In this document: piece after piece, positions 8,328-16,164 of the stretch
Layout: every line of letters begins with the position of its first letter
How positions within the stretch are numbered: the stretch's first letter is position 1
Origin: Nonomuraea aurantiaca
GTDB lineage: Bacteria; Actinomycetota; Actinomycetes; Streptosporangiales; Streptosporangiaceae
DNA length: 64,000 bases
Assembly: GCF_020215705.1 (NCBI RefSeq)
Contig: NZ_JAIWNB010000001.1
Coordinates: 930,001-994,000 of the forward strand
Direction of reading: 5' to 3'
Translations under genes and position numbers: made by a program
Notes under the pieces: generated by a model
The model's input: only the letters and a program-made list of their open reading frames with translations
What the model was told of the DNA's origin: nothing
Database searches by the model: none

Positions 8328-8482
8328 GTGGGAGATCCTACGTGCTGGGGTTTGCGGCGGCGGTGAGGCCGCCGCCGGACCGCCTCTCAGTGGCGAACGG
8401 ATGGCCGGGTGCAAGTCGTCTCACCCTGACCAGTCGCCGTGTGAATCTTCTTTCTATCGGTCGGAGCGGGCGTTGACCTGCT

Positions 8483-8503
8483 CCCCGTCTTGAAGGGACG
8501 GGG
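8483..8503 (-). repeat. IS605-type end hairpin
   Basis: Perfect 7-bp stem CCCCGTC / GACGGGG around a 7-nt loop, just downstream of the tnpB stop. IS200/IS605 ends are recognised as such subterminal hairpins. In intact elements this end also encodes the 3' part of the TnpB guide RNA; whether any guide RNA is still made here is unknown. Confidence 0.65.
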
Positions 8504-8515
8504 ATTCCCGTGCCG

Positions 8516-9340
8516 CTATGCGGCAGCTCGTGCCGCTTGCGCGGCCCGTGCTGTGGAACGGGGTGCTTGACGTTTCGCGGACCCGGGTGGGTCTCCACGC
8601 CCTGAGACGACCAGCCCGGCCGCCTGCCCTTTGCTCTTGATGTTTCTCGCCCCGACAATGTCGGCGTGCTCGGTGTGCCCGCAAGAAGTGCAGGAGAAGA
8701 TCGCTTGGCTCTTGCGGCTCTTCTCGTCCACCTTCCCGCACGCAGATTCCGGGCACGTCTGAGACGTGTACACAGGATTGATCTTATGGATGACACTGCC
8801 GGTGTAACGGGCCTTCGAGCGAAGCGCGACCTCCAGGCCATACCAACCCTTGTCGAGAATCGCCCTGTTGAGCCCGGACTTCGCCGCCGCGCCGTTGCAC
8901 AGGAACCTGCCCGGCCGGCCGGGGTCGGGCTTCGGCTTGACGGCGAACTTGGGCAGCGACACCCGCCCCCACCTGCGGCCGATCCGCTCCACGGGCAGGT
9001 GTTGGGCGGTGGGGAACCGAAACGAGGGCCGCCACTTCGCCTTCGACTTCCAGCGCACCTTCCACGTGCCATGCTTGCGGCACGCCTGGTCCAGGTCCTT
9101 GAGGGTCTGCTGGATCACCTGGGCGGGAGCGTCGGCGAGCCAGCCGCAGTACGGGTCCTTCTTCGCCTCGGCGAGCTGCTTGCACTGCTCGGCATAGTTG
9201 ATCCACTGCCCGCGCCGCCGGTATTCCCGCCGTTGTTCGAGACCGGTGTTCCACACGGCCCGGCAGATCCCGCCCAGCCTCTCGGCGAACGCCCGCTGCC
9301 CGAAGTCGAACTCCAAGCGGTACTTCCGGCCCACCAGCAT
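8516..9340 (-). pseudogene. tnpB: TnpB (IS605 OrfB) with internal deletion
   Basis: An open frame of 274 residues from ATG 9340 (an in-frame start at 9373 adds 11). Intact relatives are near 400. The N-terminal OrfB part (1-130, with ICRAVWNTGLEQRREY) is present. It then jumps at about residues 132-152 straight to GLNRAILDKGW and the zinc finger (Cys196, Cys201, Cys217, Cys220), followed by HADIVGARN with the RuvC-III Asp227. The segment that should hold RuvC-I (GVDRG type Asp) and RuvC-II (Glu) is missing, without a frameshift. The nuclease must be dead. A DNA- or RNA-binding role for the remnant is conceivable but nothing shows it. Confidence 0.85.
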
Positions 9341-9444
9341 GCGCAACACCCCCGTCTCCCACGCGACGTCCACGTCTCACCGACTCGAACACATTATCGT
9401 CTGGCCAATGGGCTCGGAAGGGGAATAACCGCTGCGGCACACAC

Positions 9445-9708
9445 GTGGCTTCCGCGACGCACATCCATCTGGCCTTCATGACCAAATACCGCAAGAACGT
9501 GTTCGACGACGTGATGCTGCGCCGCTGCGAAGACATCATGATCGAGGTGTGCGACAGTTTCGAGGCCGAACTCCGCGAGTTCAACGGCGAACACGACCAC
9601 ATCCACCTGCTCGTTCACTACCCGCCCAAGGTCGCGATCAGCAAACGAGTCAACTCGTTGAAGGGCGTCTCCTCGCACTACCTGCGCAAGGAGTTCACCG
9701 TTCGGTAA
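9445..9708 (+). pseudogene. tnpA: TnpA (Y1 transposase), 3'-truncated
   Basis: About 87 residues where family members have about 135-140. THIHLAFMTKYRKNVF and the HUH pair in EHDHIHLLVHYPP (His52, His54) are clear, then RVNSLKGVSSHYLRKEF. The frame stops there, before the helix with the catalytic Tyr. The normal N-terminus is also poor: GTG 9445 begins inside the first strand and no good start is seen upstream. It is divergent from tnpB, as in IS605. The broken 3' end abuts the SWIM gene, so the terminal hairpin on this side was lost with the gene end. Confidence 0.85.
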
Positions 9709-9738
9709 TTGTCGGTCGAGCTGGCTAGTCTGCGGCAA

Positions 9739-11388
9739 GTGATCGAACGGTGGAGCCGTGATCAGGTGCTCGCTCTCGCCCCCGACGCCTCGTCCCAGAA
9801 GGCGGCGCAGGGCGTGGCGACACCTGGCAAATGGAGCTTGCGCGGCACGACTGACGACGTGCTGTTCGGTGAGTGCAAGGGGAGCGGTGCCACGCCCTAC
9901 AAGGCGTGCGTCGATCTCTCCGAGCCCGCATATCGGTGCAGTTGCCCCAGCCGGAAGTTCCCGTGCAAGCACGCGCTCGGGCTGCTGCTCATGTGGTCGG
10001 CGGACGGGGTGCCCGCCGCCGATGCGCTGCCGCCGTGGGCGGCGGAGTGGATCGCTCAGCGTACGGAACGCGCCGACAAGGCGGCGGCCAAGCTCGAGGC
10101 CGCCCGCGCCCGTGCGGCCGCGGAAGCCGAGAGCGACCCGGAGTCGGCCGACGGACAGGCACCGGACGAGGGGCAGGGCGCTCACCAGGGCCCTGAGCCG
10201 GGCACGGCCTCGGGCTCGGAAGATGGGCATGGCTCGGGCGTGGCGGTCGGTGGTGCCGGGGCGTCGTCCTCAGGTAGGTCGGGTGGCGGGCGAGGTGCGG
10301 GGGCTGAGTTCGTACGGCATGCCCGTGTGTCTGCCGGGCTGGCCGAGCTCGAACGGTGGCTGGCCGACCAGGTGCGGCAGGGCCTGGCGGGGACCGATGC
10401 CGACGAATGGGACGACCTGGCCAAGCGCCTCGTCGACGCCCAGGCGCCGGGTGTCGCCAACGCGCTCTCCCGGTTGCGGGAGGTGCGCATGGCTGACGAC
10501 TGGCCGAGTCGGCTGCTGACCGAATACTCGCTGATCAACCTGCTGGCGGTCGCCTACCGGCGGCGGGCCGAGCTGCCGGGGCCGTTGCGCCAGACCGTCC
10601 TGATCCGCGCGGGCTTCCCCGTCGCACGGGAGGACGTGCTGGTTCGGCCGGTCGTGCGCGACCGGTGGCACGTGGTGGGCAGGCGCGACGAGGAACACGA
10701 CCGGCTGACCGCCCGCCGGGTCTGGCTCCGGGGCCACGACACGGGCCGGGCGGCGCTGGTTCTTTCCTTCGCCGCCTCCGGCCAGCCGCTCGACGCCTCG
10801 CTGGTCACCGGCACCACGATCGACGCCGACGTCGTCTTCTACCCGGGCGCCGCACCCCTCCGCGCCCTGGTGGCCACCCGCCACGCCACCCTTCGAAGCC
10901 TTCCCGCCGACCGGACTACCATCGCCGGCCAGGGCGACACCTCCGACCGGAGCGTCCCCGACGGTCGAGCAGGCCTCGGTGGCCGAACGGATCTCGGTGG
11001 CCGGGCGGATCTCGCCCACCGGGCGGACCTTGGCGGCCGGGCGGATCTCCCCGGCCGGGTGGACCTTGGGGGCCGGGGTGATCTCGGTGGTCGGGGTGAT
11101 CTCGGCGGCCCGGTCCCGCCCGGAACGTCGCCGGAGGAGGCGCTCGGCGAGATCGCCGCCGCCGTGGCCGCCGACCCGTGGACCGACTCCTGGCCCGTGG
11201 TGCTGGCGGGCGTGGTTCCCGGCCGCACTTCTGTGGGCGGGTTTCCGCTGCACCCGAGGTCACGTGACCCGTGGCGGCTGATCGCCGTCTCCGGCGGCCG
11301 GCCGGTGACCGTGGCCGCTGAATGGACCCCGCTGGGCCTGCGTCCACTGACCACCTGGGCCGACGACGGAACGGCGGTGATCCTGTGA
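9739..11388 (+). CDS. SWIM zinc-finger protein, first gene of MoxR/VWA operon
   Basis: A 549-residue protein. GTG 9739 is preferred (VIERWSRDQVLALAPDASS is the usual N-terminus); a TTG at 9709 would add ten residues next to the IS remnant. The SWIM motif is intact: Cys67, Cys69, Cys76 and His78 in YRCSCPSRKFPCKHALGLLL. The middle is a charged Ala/Glu-rich linker (about 105-210); the rest resembles the family's uncharacterised C-terminal part, interrupted by a tandem (LGGRxD)n insertion near residues 413-458. SWIM domains bind nucleic acid or protein. The stop overlaps the next start (GTGA), the first of four such couplings. The IS remnant lies only 30 bp upstream, so the native promoter may be displaced. 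Confidence 0.86.
   Translation: MIERWSRDQVLALAPDASSQKAAQGVATPGKWSLRGTTDDVLFGECKGSGATPYKACVDLSEPAYRCSCPSRKFPCKHALGLLLMWSADGVPAADALPPWAAEWIAQRTERADKAAAKLEAARARAAAEAESDPESADGQAPDEGQGAHQGPEPGTASGSEDGHGSGVAVGGAGASSSGRSGGGRGAGAEFVRHARVSAGLAELERWLADQVRQGLAGTDADEWDDLAKRLVDAQAPGVANALSRLREVRMADDWPSRLLTEYSLINLLAVAYRRRAELPGPLRQTVLIRAGFPVAREDVLVRPVVRDRWHVVGRRDEEHDRLTARRVWLRGHDTGRAALVLSFAASGQPLDASLVTGTTIDADVVFYPGAAPLRALVATRHATLRSLPADRTTIAGQGDTSDRSVPDGRAGLGGRTDLGGRADLAHRADLGGRADLPGRVDLGGRGDLGGRGDLGGPVPPGTSPEEALGEIAAAVAADPWTDSWPVVLAGVVPGRTSVGGFPLHPRSRDPWRLIAVSGGRPVTVAAEWTPLGLRPLTTWADDGTAVIL
10975..11112 (+). repeat. In-frame 18-bp tandem repeat in SWIM gene
   Basis: Seven units and a part unit of 18 bp encode L-G-G-R-x-D with small changes (LAHRAD, LPGRVD). 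The period keeps the frame, so the gene tolerates gain or loss of units. It lies in the variable region before the conserved C-terminal block. Confidence 0.9.
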
Positions 11389-12719
11389 CCTGGGACGACC
11401 TGGCATCGACGGCACTGGTCGGCACCGACCGCAGGCCGTACGGGGGAGACCTGCTGGAAAGCGCCGCCGTTGAAGTGGTGCGCCGTCGCGCCGGTCAGCA
11501 GCTCGGTGAGACGGCCGAGCAGGAGCGGGCGAACGATGAGGAGTTGCCCGCCGTGACCGCCCAAGCCGCCGAGCGCCTGGCCAGGATCCTGGGCGGCGAG
11601 TACGACCGCCTGCTCCCCGAATGGCTGGCCGCCGCCTCCACCGCAGGGCGCAGAGTGCCCCCATACGTTCTGCCCGAGCTGCTCGACCGGGGCAGACGCG
11701 ACCCCTCCATCAGAGCGAATCTCGGCCTGGTCGCCGGGCAGCGTGGCAGGTGGCTGGCCGCCCTGAACCCGGCCTGGGCGTACCTGCTCGAAGAGCCGAC
11801 CGGCGAGACGTGGGAGCTGGGCAGCCCGGCCGACCGCCGCGCCTACCTGAGCCACCTCCGGAGGCAGGAGCCCAAGCAGGCTCGGGAACTGCTGGAGGCC
11901 GGCTGGGAGCGCGAGGGGCCCGACGACCGGGCGGCGTTCGTCGAGGTGCTGGCCGACGGGCTGTCGATGGACGACGAGCCGTTCCTGGAGCAGGCCCTCG
12001 ACGACCGCAGGCGAGAGGTACGCCAGCAGGCCGCCAACCTCCTCACCCGCCTCCCCGACTCACGCCTGGCCCAGCGCATGGCCGTACGCGCGCGAAGCTG
12101 CCTGACCGTCACCAAGGGCACGATCCTCGTCGAGGCGCCCACCGCGTGCGACAAGGCGATGGAGCGCGACGGCATCCGGGCCAAGCCCCCGAGGGGCACC
12201 GGTGAGCGGGCCTGGTGGCTCCAGCAGGTCGTCGCCCGCGCGCCCCTCGGGCTCTGGGGCAGCCCCGCCAAGCTGCTCAAGATGAAGATCCCCGACTGGG
12301 ACGGCGAGGTGAAGACGGCCTGGGTGCGCGCGGCCGTGCTGCAGCGGGATCCGGAGTGGGCGCGGGCGATGTTCGCGTGGGATCCGATCGCGGACCTGCT
12401 GGAGGCGCTGGGGCCGGATGAGCAGCAGCAGCTTGCCGCCGATTTCGTGAAAAAGCATGACTTGGACAGCCAATTGATCATGGTGCTGGGCGGCGTGTCC
12501 TCGCACTGGCGGGAGAAGCTGGCGACGGCCGTCCTCCGCAAGATCACCAAGGTGGCCACCACCCAGCCGTGGAACCTCGGCGAGCTGATCAAACTGGCCG
12601 GCGAGCACATCGACCCGACGCTCGCCGAACTGGCCGAGAACTACTCGCCCGTGCCGCCCATTCAGCAGGTCGCCGCCCTGCTGCGCTTCCGTGCCGACCT
12701 GATGAAGGAGCTCTCATGA
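11385..12719 (+). CDS. DUF5691 family protein
   Basis: A 444-residue protein from GTG 11385, overlapping the SWIM stop by four bases. It opens WDDLASTALVGTDRRPY, the hallmark N-terminus of DUF5691, and is largely alpha-helical with HEAT-like helical stretches (RRAYLSHLRRQEPKQARELLEA, DDRRREVRQQAANLLTRLPDS), which suggests a scaffold. No catalytic motif is visible. The family occurs almost only in this SWIM/AAA+/DUF5682/VWA set. Its own stop overlaps the ATG of the AAA+ gene (ATGA), so equal production of the proteins, and perhaps a complex, is expected. Function unknown. Confidence 0.82.
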   Translation: MTWDDLASTALVGTDRRPYGGDLLESAAVEVVRRRAGQQLGETAEQERANDEELPAVTAQAAERLARILGGEYDRLLPEWLAAASTAGRRVPPYVLPELLDRGRRDPSIRANLGLVAGQRGRWLAALNPAWAYLLEEPTGETWELGSPADRRAYLSHLRRQEPKQARELLEAGWEREGPDDRAAFVEVLADGLSMDDEPFLEQALDDRRREVRQQAANLLTRLPDSRLAQRMAVRARSCLTVTKGTILVEAPTACDKAMERDGIRAKPPRGTGERAWWLQQVVARAPLGLWGSPAKLLKMKIPDWDGEVKTAWVRAAVLQRDPEWARAMFAWDPIADLLEALGPDEQQQLAADFVKKHDLDSQLIMVLGGVSSHWREKLATAVLRKITKVATTQPWNLGELIKLAGEHIDPTLAELAENYSPVPPIQQVAALLRFRADLMKELS

Positions 12720-13780
12720 CCGTTCTGCGCCCCCATGCGGAAGACCAGTACGCCGAGGAGCTGGCCGTGCTCGCCAAGGACGACGACCGGATCAGGCCGC
12801 CCGGCTGGAAGCTGTCACCGTGGGCCGTGACCACGTACATCCTGGGCGACGGCCGGCAGATCACCCCGAAATACGTGGGCGCCCGCCGCATCGTCGAGGT
12901 CGCCGTCGCCACCCTGGCCACCGACCGCGCGCTGCTGCTGCTCGGTGTGCCCGGCACGGCCAAGACCTGGCTGTCCGAACACCTGGCCGCCGCGATCAGC
13001 GGCGACTCGACCCTTTTGGTGCAGGGTACGGCCGGGACGGCAGAAGAGGCCATCCGCTACGGCTGGAACTACGCGCGGCTGCTGGCCGAAGGCCCGTCCG
13101 TCGAGGCGATGACCCCGTCACCCGTCATGCGGGCCATGGCCGAGGGCCGGATCGCCCGCGTCGAGGAGCTCACCCGCATGCCCTCCGACGTACAGGACGC
13201 CCTGATCACCGTCCTGTCGGAGAAGACGCTGCCGATCCCCGAGCTCAACCGCGAGGTCCAGGCCGAACGCGGCTTCAACGTCATCGCCACCGCCAACGAC
13301 CGCGACCGGGGCGTCAACGAGCTGTCCAGCGCCCTGCGCCGCCGCTTCAACACCGTCGTGCTGCCGGTGCCCGCCACCGCCGAGGAGGAGGTGGACATCG
13401 TCTCGCGCCGCGTCATCCAGCTCGGCCGCTCGCTGGAGCTGCCCGAGACGAGCACGGGGCTGGCGGAGATCCGCCGCGTGGTGACGGTGTTCCGGGAGCT
13501 GCGTACGGGTGTGACGGAGGACGGCCGCACCAAGGTCAAATCACCCAGCGGCACCCTGTCCACGGCCGAGGCCATCTCGGTGCTGACCAGCGGCATCGCC
13601 CTCGCGGCCCACTTCGGCGACGGCGTGCTACGGCCCTCCGACGTGGCCGCCGGGATCGTGGGCGCGGTCGTGCAGGAGCCGGTGTCCGACCGGGTGGTGT
13701 GGCGCGAATACCTCGAAACGGTCGTCCGCGAGCGCTCCGACTGGCGCGACTTCTACCGCGCCTGCCGCGAGGCTTCATGA
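12716..13780 (+). CDS. MoxR-family AAA+ ATPase
   Basis: A 354-residue protein from ATG 12716. Walker A is LGVPGTAKTWLSEHL. The Walker B position reads GRIARVEELTRMPSDVQDAL, where a Glu pair replaces the usual Asp-Glu. Sensor 1 is VIATANDRDRGVNEL and the arginine-finger region is SALRRRFN. MoxR ATPases remodel or load cofactors into partner proteins, usually with a VWA protein as adaptor, and this operon supplies one two genes on. Both ends overlap neighbouring genes by four bases. It is probably the motor of the system. Confidence 0.9.
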   Translation: MTVLRPHAEDQYAEELAVLAKDDDRIRPPGWKLSPWAVTTYILGDGRQITPKYVGARRIVEVAVATLATDRALLLLGVPGTAKTWLSEHLAAAISGDSTLLVQGTAGTAEEAIRYGWNYARLLAEGPSVEAMTPSPVMRAMAEGRIARVEELTRMPSDVQDALITVLSEKTLPIPELNREVQAERGFNVIATANDRDRGVNELSSALRRRFNTVVLPVPATAEEEVDIVSRRVIQLGRSLELPETSTGLAEIRRVVTVFRELRTGVTEDGRTKVKSPSGTLSTAEAISVLTSGIALAAHFGDGVLRPSDVAAGIVGAVVQEPVSDRVVWREYLETVVRERSDWRDFYRACREAS

Positions 13781-16164
13781 GCGTCTCGATCCTCGGCGTC
13801 CGGCACCACGGCCCCGGCTCGGCGCGCGCCGTCCGGGCGGAGCTCGAACGCCTCCGCCCCGACCTGATCCTCATCGAGGGACCGCCGGAGGCCGACGCAC
13901 TGGTCGCGCTGGCGCCCGAGCTCGAACCGCCGGTCGCGCTGCTCGCGCACGTGCCCGGCCAGGCGTCCAGCGCGGCCTTCTGGCCGTTCGCCGGGTTCTC
14001 GCCCGAGTGGCAGGCCATCCTGTACGGCACGGCGGCCGGCATCCCGGTACGCTTCTGCGACCTCCCGGCAGCCCACAGTCTGGCCGACCCTCCCACCGCC
14101 GACACCCCCAACACCGATCCTCCCCATGCCGACACCCCCGATGCCGACCCTCCCAACGCCGACCCTCCCAACGCCGACCCTCCCAACGCCGACCCTGAGC
14201 TCGGCCCCGAGGCGGAGCCCGAGCCCCTGCCCGGCGCCGACCCCGAGCGTTTGCGGGTCGATCCCATCGGCACCCTGGCCGCGGCAGCCGGTTACGACGA
14301 TCCCGAGCGCTGGTGGGAGGACGTCGTCGAGCACCGGGGCGACACCCCGTTCGAAGTGATCGCCGAGGCCATGGCCGCCGTCCGCGAGGGCCACGAGCCC
14401 GACGAGCGTGAGGCCAGGCGCGAGGCGTACATGCGCAAAACCATCCGCAACGCCATCAAACACGGCCACGACCGCATCGCGGTGATCTGCGGCGCCTGGC
14501 ACGTCCCCGCCCTGACCGCCCCGCTGCCCCCGGCCAAGGCCGACGACGCCCTCCTGCGCGGCCTGCCCAAGGTGAAGGCGCAGCTGACGTGGGTGCCGTG
14601 GACGTACGGGCGGCTGGCCTCGTGGAGCGGCTACGGCGCGGGCATCTCCTCGCCCGGCTGGTACCACCACCTGTTCACCGCCCCCGACCGGCCCGTGGAG
14701 CGGTGGCTGGCCGGAGCGGCGGCGGTGCTCCGCGAGGAGGGCCTCGCGGTGTCGTCCGCGCACGTCATCGAGTCCGTACGCCTCGCGCACAGCCTCGCCA
14801 CCCTGCGCGGACGCCCGCTGGCCGGGCTCGGCGAGGTCACCGAGGCGGCCAGGGCGGTGCTGTGCGAGGGCGACGACCTGGCGGTGGAGCTGATCCAGCG
14901 GCGCCTGGTCGTCGGCGATCGGCTCGGCCACGTCTCCGACGGCACGCCCATGGTGCCGCTCCAGCGCGACCTGCGTGAGCAGCAGCGACGGCTCAAGCTG
15001 AAGCCGGAGGCGCTGGACCGGGAGTTCGGGCTCGACCTGCGCAAGCCGCTCGACCTCGACCGCAGCCACCTGCTGCACCGGCTGCGGCTGCTCGACGTGG
15101 AGTGGGGGGTGCTGGGGGAGGCCAGGGGCAAGGGGACGTTCAGGGAGACGTGGACACTGCAGTGGCGGCCCGAGTTCGACCTGGCGCTCGTGGAGGCGGC
15201 GGCCCTCGGCATCACGGTCGCCTCGGCCGCCGCCCAGCGGGCCCGTGACCTCGCCTCGGCGGAGTCGGTGACGCTGGCCGACCTGACCGGGCTGGTCGAA
15301 CGCTGCCTGCTGGCCGACCTGCCGGAGGCGCTGCCCGAGGTCCTGGCCGCCCTCTCGGCCAAGGCCGCGCTCGACACCGACGTCACCCACCTGATGGCCG
15401 CGCTGCCCGCGATGGTCCGCGCCCACCGCTACGGCGACGTACGCGGCACGTCGGCGGAGGGCCTGGCGGTGATCGTCCGATCCATGCTCGACCGCATCTG
15501 CGTCGGCCTGCCCGTCGCGGTCACCGGCCTCGACGACGAGGCGGCCGCCGCACTGCTCAGCGGCGTCGACGCCGTCCACACGGCCGTCGCACTGATGTCA
15601 GAGGAGCCGACGGCTCCGGGCTCCCGTGCGGCGTCGCCGCGTAGCCGGTGGCTGGTCACACTGCGTGGGATGAGTGACCGCCCCGACCTGCACGGGCTGA
15701 TCGAGGGGCGACTGACCAGGATCCTGCTCGACGCCGGCGAGCTCGACGACGCCGACGACCGGATGTCGCGGGCGATGTCCCGGGGCCACGCGCCCACCAG
15801 GGCCGCCTCGTGGATCGAGGGCTTCCTGGGCGGCGGCGGGCTGCTGCTGGTCCACGATCCGAGGCTGCTCGGCCTGGTCGACACCTGGCTGACCGGGCTG
15901 GACGGCGCGCAGTTCGTCGACGTGCTGCCGCTGCTCCGCCGTACGTTCGGGAGCTTCGCCGCACCCGAACGCCGGGCGATCGGCGAGCGCGTCCGATCGG
16001 CGGAGCGGTCGGAGTGGTCGGAGCGGGCAGGGGAGCAGGACGTGGACGAACAGTGGGCGGCGGCGGCCGAGCGGACCGTACTGGCGATCTTAGGGAGAGC
16101 GCGCGTTGGCGGGGGAGAGCATGCGGTCCCGGGGGAGAGCGCGGATCGGCGGGAGAGAGCATGA
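13777..16164 (+). CDS. DUF5682 protein, TraB/TIKI-like
   Basis: A 795-residue protein from ATG 13777. The N-terminus VSILGVRHHGPGSARAV followed by LRPDLILIEGPPEADAL, and the later AVICGAWHVPAL (near residue 236), look like the paired His motifs of the TraB/ChaN/EreA/TIKI superfamily, some of whose members are metal-dependent peptidases. This match is by eye and is inference. A Pro/Asp/Ala repeat (residues 103-140) interrupts the N-terminal domain. The long C-terminal part is helical and unassigned. It overlaps its neighbours by four bases on both sides. In a MoxR/VWA setting it could be the effector or substrate. Confidence 0.8.
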   Translation: MSVSILGVRHHGPGSARAVRAELERLRPDLILIEGPPEADALVALAPELEPPVALLAHVPGQASSAAFWPFAGFSPEWQAILYGTAAGIPVRFCDLPAAHSLADPPTADTPNTDPPHADTPDADPPNADPPNADPPNADPELGPEAEPEPLPGADPERLRVDPIGTLAAAAGYDDPERWWEDVVEHRGDTPFEVIAEAMAAVREGHEPDEREARREAYMRKTIRNAIKHGHDRIAVICGAWHVPALTAPLPPAKADDALLRGLPKVKAQLTWVPWTYGRLASWSGYGAGISSPGWYHHLFTAPDRPVERWLAGAAAVLREEGLAVSSAHVIESVRLAHSLATLRGRPLAGLGEVTEAARAVLCEGDDLAVELIQRRLVVGDRLGHVSDGTPMVPLQRDLREQQRRLKLKPEALDREFGLDLRKPLDLDRSHLLHRLRLLDVEWGVLGEARGKGTFRETWTLQWRPEFDLALVEAAALGITVASAAAQRARDLASAESVTLADLTGLVERCLLADLPEALPEVLAALSAKAALDTDVTHLMAALPAMVRAHRYGDVRGTSAEGLAVIVRSMLDRICVGLPVAVTGLDDEAAAALLSGVDAVHTAVALMSEEPTAPGSRAASPRSRWLVTLRGMSDRPDLHGLIEGRLTRILLDAGELDDADDRMSRAMSRGHAPTRAASWIEGFLGGGGLLLVHDPRLLGLVDTWLTGLDGAQFVDVLPLLRRTFGSFAAPERRAIGERVRSAERSEWSERAGEQDVDEQWAAAAERTVLAILGRARVGGGEHAVPGESADRRERA
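14083..14196 (+). repeat. In-frame 15-bp tandem repeat in DUF5682 gene
   Basis: Seven and a half copies of a 15-bp unit gccgaccctcccaac with point changes encode a run of Asn/Asp-Ala/Thr-Asp-Pro-Pro. The last three full copies are identical, which suggests recent expansion. Likely a flexible linker. Confidence 0.9.

Larger units (their letters stand above)
8483..9708. mobile_element. Decayed IS200/IS605-family element
   Basis: Divergent tnpA-like (9445-9708, plus) and tnpB-like (8516-9340, minus) frames with a subterminal hairpin beyond tnpB give the layout of an IS605-type element. Both genes are broken: TnpA lacks its catalytic-tyrosine C-terminus and TnpB lacks a central block with two RuvC motifs. 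The right edge lies against the start of the SWIM operon at 9739 and no second terminal hairpin is visible there. The element cannot move by itself. Confidence 0.8.

Noticed and set aside
8483..9708. An active IS605 with a working TnpB guide system
   Set aside because: TnpA lacks its catalytic Tyr end and TnpB lacks two of three RuvC motifs.
14083..14196. A CRISPR-like array
   Set aside because: The 15-bp units are directly adjacent, have no spacers and lie in frame within a gene.
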